The position numbers and the translations under genes are program-made. Of a stretch of 64,000 nt of DNA, positions 9,193 through 18,316 are shown in pieces. The DNA comes from Diaphorobacter sp. HDW4B (lineage in GTDB: Bacteria > Pseudomonadota > Gammaproteobacteria > Burkholderiales > Burkholderiaceae_C): assembly GCF_011305535.1 (NCBI RefSeq), contig NZ_CP049905.1, positions 2,511,501 to 2,575,500 on the forward strand, written 5' to 3'. The notes beneath the pieces are model-generated. The model saw only the letters and a program-made list of their open reading frames with translations, was not told where the DNA came from and searched no databases. Position 1 is the stretch's first letter. The number at the start of each line of letters is the position of its first letter.

Positions 9193-12100
9193 ATGACCAA
9201 GAATCCGCAAGCGCGCATCGATGCCGCTTTCGTGCAAGGCGGCAAGACCACCAGGGCAGACGCAACCACTACCACCCCCACCCCCACGCCTTCTCCCATC
9301 GCTGCACAGAAATCGCAAGGACTGGCTTGCTCCCCGCGCCCCGAGGTGCCCACGGTGGGGTACGGCGTTCACGCAGCGACTGGTGCGCTGGTGCTCGGCG
9401 GCGCCACGCAAACGGATTTCTCGCTGCCGGGCGTCCTGCCCCTGGTTTGGGAGCGTCGCTACTGCAGCTATGCAGATGTGGCGCAGGGCGGCGTTTGCGG
9501 TGTGCTCGGTCATGGCTGGCGCACGCCGCTGGAGCTGCGTCTGGAGGTGAAGGCCGATGCCTGCGTCCTGCACGATGTCGATGGCCGCAGCATCCACTTC
9601 GATGCACTGGCTGCGGGCGAGATCCACTACAGCCCAAGCGAAGATCTGTGGCTGCTGCGCTCCGGCAGCGATGAGGAAAAGGGGCCGAGCTGGTATGCAT
9701 CGCCCGAGCAACGCCGATTTGCGCATCTGCCCAAGGAGATGGCGAGACGCCAGCACGTGATTTTTGCCGGACACGGCCGAGGCGACGAACTGTGGGCATT
9801 CGCGCCCTGCAATCGCAAGGCGCTGGAGGACGGCAGCGCATCGATCCCGTCGCAGGAGTGGCAACTGCTCGGCCGCATCGACCGTCTGGGGCGCATTCAG
9901 CGCTATCGCTACGGCAGCGTGCTGGGGGCGACACGCCTTGTCGCCATGCAGGACGGTGTGGGCCGCTGCTACCGTCTGCACTACGAGCAGGTGCGCTCGC
10001 CGCGCCCCGAACCGCGCTATCCATCGGGCCACTTCTGGCAGGCCGACAGCGGCGTGCGGCTGACCAAGGTGGAGTTGCTCGGCACGCCCGATGCCTTCAA
10101 CGCGCTGGATCCTGAACTGCTGGTGCGCTATGTCTACAGTGCTGAAGGCGATCTGGTCGAAGTGCGCAATGGTCGCCGCGGATGCGAAGGCCGCGAAGAG
10201 GCCACGCAGCGCTTTGCCTACCGCAACCACATGCTCACCCTGCATCAGGAGCGCGGAGGCCCCGAACACCACTACCGCTACGAGCGCAACGAGCCCGGCG
10301 CACGCGTGATCGAACAACGCAGCCAGCAGGGACTGACGCGCCATTTCAGCTACCAGACGCTGGCAATCGACGAGGACAAGCAACCGCGTGCGAAGACACT
10401 CGCGACCGACAGCTTCAAACGCAGCACCAGCCATCTCTTCAAAGGCGCGGGTGGCCTGGCGCGCCTCGTGGAGCACACGCATGCCGACGGAAGCACGGTG
10501 CGCCGCGCGCACGATGCGCATGGCCGTCTGCTCTCCATGACCGATGCGCTGGGACACACGACGCACTTCTGGCCCGATGCGATGGGTCTGGCGACCTTCG
10601 TCCAACATCCCGACGGCGGCGAGACGCGCAACGAATGGGATGCTGCAACCGGCCTGCTGCTTGCCGTCACCGATCCCGAAGGCCGCGTCACGCGCCATCA
10701 TCATGATGCGTGGCAGCGCGTGGAACGCATCCAGCGCGCCGATGGCAGCCTGGAGCGGCGCGTCTATCCCGATCCTGCTGCTGACCGAAGCATTGCGCAT
10801 CTGCCGTCGCAGATCACCGATGGCGCGGGCGGCACCACGCAATTCGTGCATTCACGAGAAGGTCTGCTGCTCAGTCGCTGCGACCCCGATGGACACACCA
10901 CGCGATTCGAATACTCCAAAAGTGGCTCATTGACAGCGCACATCAACCCCCTCGGAGAGGCCGAGCGATACGAGCACGATGAACGTGGTCAGCTCATCGC
11001 GCTGCATCGGGCCAATGGGGTGAGCGAGCATTTCCAGCGCGATGCGTGCGGGCGCGTTGTGGCGGTCAGCGTGACCGGCAACGCCACGTCGGAAGCGGCC
11101 TTGCGCATTGCTGGCGACGTGCGGATGCAGTACGACCTGTGGGGACGAATGGTCGAGCGCGAACATGCAGGCCACTGCGTGAAATGGACCTACGACGATG
11201 CCGGCCGGCTGACCGAGTACACCAACGAAAGCGGTGATGCATGGCGTTTGCAATGGGATGAAATGGATCGTCTGGCGCGTGAGATCGGGTTTGACAAACG
11301 CACGGTCGAATACCGCTACGGCGTGGGCGGCAGGTTGCATGAATGCATCGACGGCAGCATGAAGGAGCAGGATCGCGAGGCGCACACCATCCGTTATGAA
11401 TGGAGCAATGCGGGAAGGCTCTCGGCCATCAGCCACCCCGCCAATGCCGACAGCGCGGCCTTCACCACGCGGTTTGAATGGAGTCGCGCCGATGAGCTGC
11501 AATCGGCTGGCAACTGGATTGCGAACGCCGATGGCGCGAATGTTGAAGGCGCAAAAATTGATAGTGCAAAGGTTGATAGTGCAAGGGGCAAGCCGAAAGA
11601 ACAGCTTCTCAGCCGCATCGAATGGCGTCGCGATCGCATGGGCCGCGTGATTGCGCAGACGCATCACCTTTTTGATTCTCAAACGGGAAAGCAGGAATTC
11701 GAGTACTGCATCAGCCATGTGCTCGATGGGCAAGGTCGGCGCACGGCAAGCGAGCTGGGAACGCTGGGCTCGGTGGGCTACGAGCTGAATGCGTCGGGCG
11801 TTCTGCAAAGCCTCACATGGCAGCGCAGAACGCAGATCGAGTTCACACGCGATGCCCTGCAGCGCGAGAGCGCTCGCCTGCTGACGACGGCAGGCGTTCG
11901 TCGCCAGATCGACTGGAACTCTGCAGGCCTGTGGCAGACCATGGAATGGTCGGGTGACGCGCTGCCGCCCTCCACGACCAACATCGCCGCTGCGGCGATT
12001 CGGGCGCGGCAATACCTGTACGACCACGCGGGGCGCATGCTCGCCATCCACAGTGACGTGGGAACCAGCCGCTTCGCCTACGATGCGCATGGCCGTTTGA

Positions 12101-13332
12101 TCGCATCCCACACGCCTCAGGCGGGCGCGCAGCGCTGGTCTTTTGATCCCGCAGGCCACCGCCTGCCTCAGCCTTCGGACGTGATGACCGCAACCCATGC
12201 GGACGCCATGGAAGCCGAATCGGCCTGTGATGACGAAGAAACCAGAGAGTTGGTGCGCAGGCCGGAATCCGAGCTCGCCCACACCACGCGCTGGGCGGGT
12301 GGACGTGTCGATTACTACACCAACGCGCACGACAAGCGACTTGGCGAGGCACGCCTTTGCTACTGTCATGACAGCCGCAGCAACCGCACGCGCGTGCTCG
12401 ATCTGCACACCGGACGCGCGGTGCGTTTGCACTACGACGCGGCCAATCAGCTCGTCGCAGCGAAAGGCGTGGACGCGCAAGGCAAGTCATTCGTGCGTCA
12501 CTACCGATACGATGCGCTGGGCCGATGTGTCGCGCTGTACTCTCTGGATGAAGACGGCAAGACCGTTGACGCCAAGTACTTCGGATGGGATGGCGATCGG
12601 TTGGTGCATGTCGAGCGCCACGCCACGCGCGGCAACGCGGACAGCACGCCCACCGACATCGTTCACACCGTGTATGAACCGGGCACGTGCACGCCGCTTC
12701 TGCAGCTCGCCAAGGGGCAGGCGCATGAGGAGTCTGTGGACAAGACCGTGCAGACGCCTGATTCCAAACCGGCGCTCAAGGATGCATCGCATCACCATCA
12801 GAACATGCGCGAGATGCTCAAGAACCTCGAAGATCTGGACGCGCGCATCAAGGCGCGTTTGGCGGGTGACAGTGGAAAAAATGCGAACCATCAGGCGTTT
12901 CTGGTCCGACAGGTCAAAGCCGCGCAATCGGCGCAGCAGCATCCAGCATTGCCGAAAGCCGTCGACGAGGCGAGCAACATCCAGATCCGCCATGTGCTCA
13001 CCGACCACACCGGCAGTCCTGCCGCGCTGCTCGATGCAAAGGGCTCGGTGGTCTGGGCGTTGCAACAGGACCCATGGGGCAACGATTGCGCAGAGCACAA
13101 CCCGCAGCATCTGTGGCAACCCATGCGCTCCGGGGGGCGTCATCTGGATGCATCAACGGGCTTGCTGATGGATGGCTCGGGGCGTTGCTACGACGCCTGT
13201 TTGGGCGCCCACATCAACTCGGGACCGCGCCCTGCTTCTTTGGATTCAGATGCCGCATTGCGGCACACCAACGCCGTGCGGGAACATCTAAAACCGCCGA
13301 TAAGCCGTGGGCTGCTTGGACCAATACTTTGA
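9193..13332 (+). CDS. Rhs/YD-repeat protein without a recognisable toxin tip
   Basis: The protein has 1379 residues. After a low-complexity Thr/Pro N-terminus comes a DUF6531-like domain (about residues 40-130; VLPLVWERRYCSYADVAQGG). Then follow many YD repeats (for example YDAHGRL, YDDAGRLTEY, YRYDALGRCV) that in this family build a beta-shell around a toxin. The RHS core near the C-terminus (HVLTDHTGSPAALLDAKG) is present. The usual RYYDPxxGRF...DPIGLxGG end is degraded to GRCYDACLGAHINSG, and only about 45 residues follow. No VgrG, PAAR or immunity gene is adjacent. GGAGGG supports the start. It is probably a decayed or orphan Rhs. It overlaps the convergent NlpC gene by 45 bases. Confidence 0.9.
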   Translation: MTKNPQARIDAAFVQGGKTTRADATTTTPTPTPSPIAAQKSQGLACSPRPEVPTVGYGVHAATGALVLGGATQTDFSLPGVLPLVWERRYCSYADVAQGGVCGVLGHGWRTPLELRLEVKADACVLHDVDGRSIHFDALAAGEIHYSPSEDLWLLRSGSDEEKGPSWYASPEQRRFAHLPKEMARRQHVIFAGHGRGDELWAFAPCNRKALEDGSASIPSQEWQLLGRIDRLGRIQRYRYGSVLGATRLVAMQDGVGRCYRLHYEQVRSPRPEPRYPSGHFWQADSGVRLTKVELLGTPDAFNALDPELLVRYVYSAEGDLVEVRNGRRGCEGREEATQRFAYRNHMLTLHQERGGPEHHYRYERNEPGARVIEQRSQQGLTRHFSYQTLAIDEDKQPRAKTLATDSFKRSTSHLFKGAGGLARLVEHTHADGSTVRRAHDAHGRLLSMTDALGHTTHFWPDAMGLATFVQHPDGGETRNEWDAATGLLLAVTDPEGRVTRHHHDAWQRVERIQRADGSLERRVYPDPAADRSIAHLPSQITDGAGGTTQFVHSREGLLLSRCDPDGHTTRFEYSKSGSLTAHINPLGEAERYEHDERGQLIALHRANGVSEHFQRDACGRVVAVSVTGNATSEAALRIAGDVRMQYDLWGRMVEREHAGHCVKWTYDDAGRLTEYTNESGDAWRLQWDEMDRLAREIGFDKRTVEYRYGVGGRLHECIDGSMKEQDREAHTIRYEWSNAGRLSAISHPANADSAAFTTRFEWSRADELQSAGNWIANADGANVEGAKIDSAKVDSARGKPKEQLLSRIEWRRDRMGRVIAQTHHLFDSQTGKQEFEYCISHVLDGQGRRTASELGTLGSVGYELNASGVLQSLTWQRRTQIEFTRDALQRESARLLTTAGVRRQIDWNSAGLWQTMEWSGDALPPSTTNIAAAAIRARQYLYDHAGRMLAIHSDVGTSRFAYDAHGRLIASHTPQAGAQRWSFDPAGHRLPQPSDVMTATHADAMEAESACDDEETRELVRRPESELAHTTRWAGGRVDYYTNAHDKRLGEARLCYCHDSRSNRTRVLDLHTGRAVRLHYDAANQLVAAKGVDAQGKSFVRHYRYDALGRCVALYSLDEDGKTVDAKYFGWDGDRLVHVERHATRGNADSTPTDIVHTVYEPGTCTPLLQLAKGQAHEESVDKTVQTPDSKPALKDASHHHQNMREMLKNLEDLDARIKARLAGDSGKNANHQAFLVRQVKAAQSAQQHPALPKAVDEASNIQIRHVLTDHTGSPAALLDAKGSVVWALQQDPWGNDCAEHNPQHLWQPMRSGGRHLDASTGLLMDGSGRCYDACLGAHINSGPRPASLDSDAALRHTNAVREHLKPPISRGLLGPIL

Positions 13333-13791
13333 GCCCAGCGAATCGAGCCGTACCGTTCCGCCTGTGGATGGTGCGTGCACGAAGCGCCCTTCTCCCACAT
13401 AGATGCCTGCATGCGTGGGCGTGCCGCGTCCAAACACGACCAGATCACCGACGCGCAGATCGCTCCTGGAGATGGCCTTGCCGAATTCATCGAGCTGCGC
13501 CACGGTGCGCGGTAGCGACACTCCTGCGCGGCTGCGGTACACATAGCCGATGAGGCCGCTGCAATCGAATCCGCTGTCAGGTGTGTTGCCGCCGTAGCGG
13601 TAAGGCGTGCCGACCAGTCCCATCGCGTGGATTGCAATGTCGTCGGCCTGCTCCGCCGAAAGCCGCGAAACGCCCTGCCCCGAAGCGCGTGAGGACTGGG
13701 AGGTTTGGGACGTGGACGGCGTGGGTGTGGAGCTGCAACCCGCGATCAGCACGGCAGCCGCCACCGTCAGGCAATGAAGAAGTGCTCGCAT
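13288..13791 (-). CDS. NlpC/P60-family lipoprotein, putative peptidoglycan endopeptidase
   Basis: The protein has 167 residues and a lipoprotein signal peptide with lipobox LIAGC at residues 15-19. A Ser/Thr-rich linker leads to an NlpC/P60 domain (about 55-165). Its catalytic Cys is in FDCSGLIGYVY and the catalytic His in PTHAGIYVG; a second His lies in FVHAP. The family cleaves peptide bonds in murein stems. The start is chosen at the lipoprotein signal, with TTGGAG upstream; the longer frame to 13971 lacks a sensible N-terminus. It lies 202 bases downstream of leuA on the same strand. Confidence 0.92.
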   Translation of the reverse strand: MRALLHCLTVAAAVLIAGCSSTPTPSTSQTSQSSRASGQGVSRLSAEQADDIAIHAMGLVGTPYRYGGNTPDSGFDCSGLIGYVYRSRAGVSLPRTVAQLDEFGKAISRSDLRVGDLVVFGRGTPTHAGIYVGEGRFVHAPSTGGTVRLDSLGSKYWSKQPTAYRRF

Positions 13792-13993
13792 GGGCTCCAA
13801 GGGTATCAGCACAGGGCGGTTGGCCCAAGCTTTTTCCTTGCAGAGCATGGGCTTGTGGCACATGCTCTGTGGCGTGGCGATCTGTGAAAGCGCCGAGGGC
13901 GAGCCCGTTGAGTCTCCGCGTGTCACCGCGATTCGCACCCCCTGTGTGGATAGGCGGAAGTGCGAAACCATTGCTGGAGATCGCTCGGCAGTG

Positions 13994-15685
13994 TCAGGCT
14001 GCTGCTTCGGTGCTCATCGTCTGCCCTGCCGCACGTCGCGCAATCAGTCGATTCGCCACGCTGACCACGGCCTGCACGGACGCGGTCACGATGTTGTGGC
14101 TCATGCCTGCGCCGAAGGTGGAGCCGGCAACGCCTTCCATCGCGGCTTCGATGATCGCCAAGGCCTGCGCGTTGGCTCCGCTGCCGGTGGCGCGCTCTTC
14201 GTAGTGGTCCACGCGCAATGGCAGGCCGAGGGCATCCACGGCGGCTGCTATCGGGCCATTGCCCTGGCCTTGCAGCTTCTGGCGTTCGCCGTTGATGGTC
14301 ACGTCCATCTCGATGCTGTGGCCTTCGTCCGTGAGCTTGTGGCTGTGGCAGATGATGGCTGTGGCGCTTTCAGGCGTCGCAAGGTAGGTCGCGTTGAACA
14401 GCTTCCAAAGCGCATCGCCGGTCATCTCGGTTTCGCTGGTGTCGGTCTGGCGCTGCACGACGTTGCTGAACTCGACCTGCATGCGGCGCGGCATCACCAC
14501 GCCGTGTTCGCGCTCCATGAGGAACGAGATGCCGCCTTTGCCCGACTGGCTGTTCACGCGGATCACGCTGTCGTAGGTGCGGCCGAGGTCGGCGGGGTCG
14601 ATGGGCAAGTAAGGCACTTCCCAGATCGCGTCCGCACGTTGCGCGGCAAAGCCCTTCTTGATCGCATCCTGGTGTGAGCCGGAGAATGCGGTGAACACGA
14701 GATCGCCCGCATACGGATGGCGCGGGTGGATCGGAAGCGATGTGCATTCTTCGGCAATGCGCGCCACGCCGGTGATGTCCGAGAAGTCGAGATTCGGATG
14801 CACGCCTTGCGTGTACATGTTGAGCGCGAGCGTCACGATGTCCACGTTGCCGCAGCGCTCGCCGTTGCCGAACAAACAGCCTTCCACTCGGTCGGCACCG
14901 GCCATCATCGCGAACTCTGCTGCGGCCACGCCCGTGCCACGGTCGTTGTGCGGATGCACGGAGAGCACGACGTGTTCACGCGGCACGAGGTGGCGGTGCA
15001 TCCATTCGATCTGATCGGCGAACACGTTGGCAGTGGCGTTTTCCACCGTCGTCGGCAAGTTGATGATGATCTTGCGCTCGGCGTTCACGCCCCAGGCTTC
15101 GATGGCGGTCTGGCAGGCCTGCAAGGACACATCGAGCTCGGCGCTGCTGAAGGTCTCGGGCGAATACTGCAAGATCCACTCGGTCTCGGGATGTTTGTCG
15201 GACTGCTTCTTGAAGTGCGAGACGTGGTGCTTCACCAGCTCCATCACCTGCGGCACGCCCATGTTGAAAACGATCTTGCGCCATGCAGGCGCGACGGCGT
15301 TGTAGATGTGGACGATGGCGCGCTTGGCACCCTGCACGGCTTCCACGGTGCGGTCGATGAGGTCTTCGCGCGACTGCGTCATCACCATGATGGTCACATC
15401 GTCGGGAATCAGATCCTCGTCGATCAGGCGGCGCACGAAATCGAAATCGGTCTGCGACGCGGCGGGGAAACCCACCTCGATCTGTTTGAAGCCAATGCGC
15501 ACGAGCTCCTTGTAGAGCTGCATCTTGCGCTCGCCGTTCATGGGCTCGAACAGGGCCTGGTTGCCGTCGCGCAAGTCAGTGGAAAGCCAGATCGGCGCTT
15601 GCGTGATGGTCTTCGACGGCCAGGTGCGGTCGGCCAAGGCGATGGGGGCAAACGGCTGGTACTTGCTGGAAGGATTGGAAATCAT
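13994..15685 (-). CDS. leuA: 2-isopropylmalate synthase
   Basis: The 563-residue enzyme condenses acetyl-CoA with 2-ketoisovalerate, the committed step of leucine synthesis. STDLRDGNQALFEPM (about residues 32-46) holds the catalytic Arg-Asp and metal ligand. SVHPHNDRGTGVAA carries the His-x-His metal site. The C-terminal third is the LeuA regulatory domain for leucine feedback (MTGDALWKLFNATYLATPES onward). The length fits the 550-570-residue LeuA subgroup. The ATG at 15685 is preferred, but one at 15703 is also in frame. Upstream lies a leader peptide rich in rare leucine codons, so expression is likely attenuated by leucine supply. Confidence 0.95.
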   Translation of the reverse strand: MISNPSSKYQPFAPIALADRTWPSKTITQAPIWLSTDLRDGNQALFEPMNGERKMQLYKELVRIGFKQIEVGFPAASQTDFDFVRRLIDEDLIPDDVTIMVMTQSREDLIDRTVEAVQGAKRAIVHIYNAVAPAWRKIVFNMGVPQVMELVKHHVSHFKKQSDKHPETEWILQYSPETFSSAELDVSLQACQTAIEAWGVNAERKIIINLPTTVENATANVFADQIEWMHRHLVPREHVVLSVHPHNDRGTGVAAAEFAMMAGADRVEGCLFGNGERCGNVDIVTLALNMYTQGVHPNLDFSDITGVARIAEECTSLPIHPRHPYAGDLVFTAFSGSHQDAIKKGFAAQRADAIWEVPYLPIDPADLGRTYDSVIRVNSQSGKGGISFLMEREHGVVMPRRMQVEFSNVVQRQTDTSETEMTGDALWKLFNATYLATPESATAIICHSHKLTDEGHSIEMDVTINGERQKLQGQGNGPIAAAVDALGLPLRVDHYEERATGSGANAQALAIIEAAMEGVAGSTFGAGMSHNIVTASVQAVVSVANRLIARRAAGQTMSTEAAA

Positions 15686-15815
15686 GATGACGGGGCTCCA
15701 CATTGGGTTTGTGTGCTGCAGCTGCTGACGCGCCCTGATTCCTTGTGAGGAGCGCGGATCGAAGAAAAGCACGACGAACGGGTCAAACGAAACAAAAATC
15801 GAATGACGTCCCCTG

Positions 15816-15925
15816 CCGTCCTGCAATGCTCAGACGAGACTGCAGACGGGTATGTGGGCCGGGGTCAGGGGGATGTCGGTGTTGCGTTGAAGCTTGGTGA
15901 AGAAGAAGCCACTGCTACTGGGCTT
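15816..15925 (-). promoter_or_regulatory. Candidate leuA leader hairpins
   Basis: Two hairpins can form in the leader RNA between the putative leader peptide and leuA. One pairs AAGCC with GGCTT (15906-15925) and is followed by TTCTTCTTC. The other pairs CCGTC-TGCA with TGCA-GACGG (15816-15849), with one bulged base. Neither is followed by a long T-run, so which one terminates transcription is uncertain. Confidence 0.4.
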
Positions 15926-15946
15926 GTTGTGTTCGATTCTTCAGCT

Positions 15947-16039
15947 TCAGGCAACGGAGCGTGTGCACGCAAGCAGACCCCGGCCAAGCACTAGGCTTAG
16001 ACGTAGGGTGGTTAGTAGCTGCTGCTGGGTGCGTCGCAT
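15947..16039 (-). CDS. Putative leuA leader peptide (leucine attenuator)
   Basis: A 30-codon reading frame upstream of leuA encodes a peptide containing QQQLLTTLRLSLVLGRGLL. Of its eight leucine codons five are CTA, two CTT and one CTG. CTA is normally the rarest leucine codon in such a GC-rich genome, and genes nearby use almost only CTG and CTC. Clusters of rare leucine codons before a leucine biosynthesis gene are the hallmark of ribosome-stalling attenuation, as in the enterobacterial leu leader. No strong ribosome binding site is seen, so the exact start is uncertain. The stop is TGA at 15947-15949. Confidence 0.65.
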   Translation of the reverse strand: MRRTQQQLLTTLRLSLVLGRGLLACTRSVA

Positions 16040-16183
16040 ATGCGAAAAATAGTAGCACGCGTATGTCGATTTGGGCAAATCGGGTAACCCGTTTTGATTG
16101 CGGGGCTTTGGGGTCGCTTGTTGTTTGACCATTCCTTTTTGGTTCGTTGCTGCTGGAGTTGATTCTGTTGTGTCGTTGGCTGC

Positions 16184-16384
16184 GGGTGCCGGGAGTTCCG
16201 CCCGGCGGCGGAGTCACTTTTGCTGGCGCGCAAAAGTGACCAAAAGGCGCTTTGAATACCTGCGGCAAAACTCTCTTCGCGCCGTAGGCGCTCCGTTCAG
16301 ACAGCTTGCCGCAAGTCAGTCTGGAAGAGGTATTTACGGCACTTCGCGTTGCTCGTGACCGTTGATCTCGCGACTTCGCGAGAT
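16184..16384 (+). repeat. Structured intergenic repeat, copy A (forward)
   Basis: This is one of five copies in the window. The order is a GGGTGCCGGG start, a first hairpin CACTTTTGC/GCAAAAGTG, a second stem TGCGGCAA (16261-16268) with TTGCCGCA (16306-16313) enclosing an inner hairpin GCGCC-GTA-GGCGC, then a terminal hairpin ATCTCGCGACTTCGCGAGAT. Short open frames across it are artefacts of the repeat. It lies between the leuA leader and the MocR gene. Confidence 0.85.
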
Positions 16385-16752
16385 AGGGGCATGGGGTTTG
16401 TGTGCGGATTTTGGAGTGTGGGGTGATCCGTTTTTAAAAAATGAATGTTGGCTCATTTTTTTGGCTGATGCATTGCCTAAATTTTGAGCAAAAGTTCGTC
16501 TGTTCGTGGGTTCGGAATTTGAAAAATCCGCGTTTTGAGGCTTTGGGACCACTTTTTCAGCGATTTTTTGGATCGTTTTGTCGCTCGCGGAACGATGCAT
16601 TCAACTTTTCCGTTTGGGATGCGCGTGCTTTCTCGAATTTCCTCCTTCCTCATACTTTTGAACAGCCAAAACCGGCATTTTTTGGCTGTTTTGCCTCATT
16701 TTTAAGCATTTTCGAACTTTTCTCACGCAACTTTCAAAGCATCGTCCGACAT
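16385..16752. other. AT-rich stretch without a gene
   Basis: About 370 bases between repeat copy A and the MocR promoter are clearly richer in A and T than the surroundings, with several homopolymer runs of A or T. A frame is open on the plus strand from 16441 into the MocR gene. Its translation is dominated by Phe and Ser and does not resemble a protein N-terminus. I see no gene here; it probably holds promoter sequence for the MocR gene. Confidence 0.5.
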
Positions 16753-16759
16753 ACAAAAT

Positions 16760-16775
16760 TTTGTACTAGTACAAA
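16760..16775. promoter_or_regulatory. Palindromic candidate operator before the MocR gene
   Basis: TTTGTACTAGTACAAA is a perfect 16-base palindrome ending 8 bases before the MocR start codon at 16783. A second palindrome, ACAAAATTTTGT (16753-16764), overlaps it. The site would cover the ribosome-entry or promoter region, which suits autoregulation. Part of the same string recurs inside dinG. Confidence 0.5.
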
Positions 16776-16782
16776 CAATACA

Positions 16783-18168
16783 ATGTATGGGATGAATTGG
16801 TCAGTACAGAATATTCAAGGAAGCAATGCTCAAGACATTGCCAGCAGCATCGAAACTTCGCTTCGCAGCGGAGAACTTCAGGCCGGTGATTCCTTGCCGG
16901 CCGTGCGGCATCTCGCGACGCAGTTGGGCGTCAATCCAAATACCGTGGCTGCCGCCTATGCGCGGCTGCGGGATGCTGGGCGGTTGGTCACTTCCGGGCG
17001 TCGCGGCACGCGGGTGGCCGGAGAGGCCGTGCAGATGCCTGCCGCCTATGTGGTACCGCAAGGGTTGCGCGATCTGGCGAGTGGACAGGTGGATTCCTCA
17101 TTGCTGCCGCAACTGCGCGCGGGGGCGTGGAACAAGCTGCGTGCGTTGCTTGCACCGCAAGCCGATGCGGGTGGTGCCGCGGCTGGCGAGTTGAGTGATG
17201 ACGAGGAGCTGCTTGCCGTCACGCGCGAATGGTTGGGATCGCAAGGCATTCCGCAGCAGTCGTCCGTGGGTGTTTTCTCCAGCACGCTCGATGCGATTGA
17301 ACGCGCTTTGCGCCAGCATGCGCGCCCTGGTGATCGCATTGCCATCGAAGACCCGTGCTGGCCGCCTTTGCTGGCGCTGTTGCGCAGTCTGCGTTTGCGT
17401 CCTGTGCCACTTTCCATGGACGGGCAGGGCGTTCAAGTGCCAGCGGCGGGCGTGCTCGCAAGCTGCGCCGCCGTGGTCCTCACGCCGCGTGCACACAATC
17501 CCACGGGTGCGAATCTGCGTGCGGATCGTTGGCGCGCGCTGCGCAAGCAACTGCGTGCTTGTCCGAACACGCTGGTGATCTTCAACGATTATTGGGGGCT
17601 GATCAGCGCTGCCCCCTTCGTCGCGGGCGGCAGCGGAGTCAACGGCTTGCCACCTAACTGGTTGTACGTGATGTCACTCGGAAAGCCGCTGGGCCACGAG
17701 ATGCGGGTGTGCATGGCAGCGGGCTTGTCCGATCTCATCGAAGGCATGCGCGCCCATTTCGCACTCGGCCCGCGCAAGGTCAGTCGCTGGTTGCAGGGCC
17801 ACGCAGCCTTGCTGTGGCGACAGGCCAGCAAGGGCCGTGGTCGCGGATCGTTCGCGTACATGCAGAGCACGTATGCGGCACGCCGACAGGCGCTGGTGAT
17901 GGAGTTGCAAAAGCAGGGCGTTGCGCTGATCGATGGAGGCGACGCCAGCGCAGACGGACTGCATCTGTGGATTGCCGTGCCTGACGAACTCACGGTCGTT
18001 CAAGCCATGGCATCGTGCGGCTGGGCCGTGCAGGCGGGTTCGCCGATGGCGCTGGTGAACGCATCGGCGATTCGTATCAGCCTAGGGGCTGTGGATAAGC
18101 GCGATGCGAAGCGGCTTTCTGCGGATCTGAGTGTGGCGCTCAGTTTGCAGGTTCGGGCTGTTTATTGA
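16783..18168 (+). CDS. MocR-type (GntR/aminotransferase fusion) transcriptional regulator
   Basis: The protein has 461 residues. An N-terminal GntR winged helix (about residues 10-80; SLPAVRHLATQLGVNPNTVAAAY) is followed by a class I/II aminotransferase-fold domain. The PLP-binding Lys is probably in MSLGKPLGHEMR (about residue 300), which departs from the common SFSK context. MocR proteins sense PLP or amino compounds and control a nearby gene, often divergent. No divergent partner is present here. The ATG at 16783 or the one at 16792 fits the family N-terminus. What it regulates is unknown. Confidence 0.88.
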   Translation: MYGMNWSVQNIQGSNAQDIASSIETSLRSGELQAGDSLPAVRHLATQLGVNPNTVAAAYARLRDAGRLVTSGRRGTRVAGEAVQMPAAYVVPQGLRDLASGQVDSSLLPQLRAGAWNKLRALLAPQADAGGAAAGELSDDEELLAVTREWLGSQGIPQQSSVGVFSSTLDAIERALRQHARPGDRIAIEDPCWPPLLALLRSLRLRPVPLSMDGQGVQVPAAGVLASCAAVVLTPRAHNPTGANLRADRWRALRKQLRACPNTLVIFNDYWGLISAAPFVAGGSGVNGLPPNWLYVMSLGKPLGHEMRVCMAAGLSDLIEGMRAHFALGPRKVSRWLQGHAALLWRQASKGRGRGSFAYMQSTYAARRQALVMELQKQGVALIDGGDASADGLHLWIAVPDELTVVQAMASCGWAVQAGSPMALVNASAIRISLGAVDKRDAKRLSADLSVALSLQVRAVY

Positions 18169-18316
18169 TGGAAGATGAACTCCGGTATGCAGCATTTGAT
18201 CCAGGAGACTTTCTCTGCGCGATTTGAATGTATAAACTCAAGACCAAGTGGACTAGCTGAGGAGAGGTAGTCCACCATTCAGCTTCCCGGTGCGAAATTA
18301 GAAAACTGTACAGAAT

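Noticed and set aside
16441-16782. N-terminal extension of the MocR frame
   Set aside because: The translation is Phe/Ser-rich and AT-driven, the operator palindrome lies inside it, and the family N-terminus begins at 16783.
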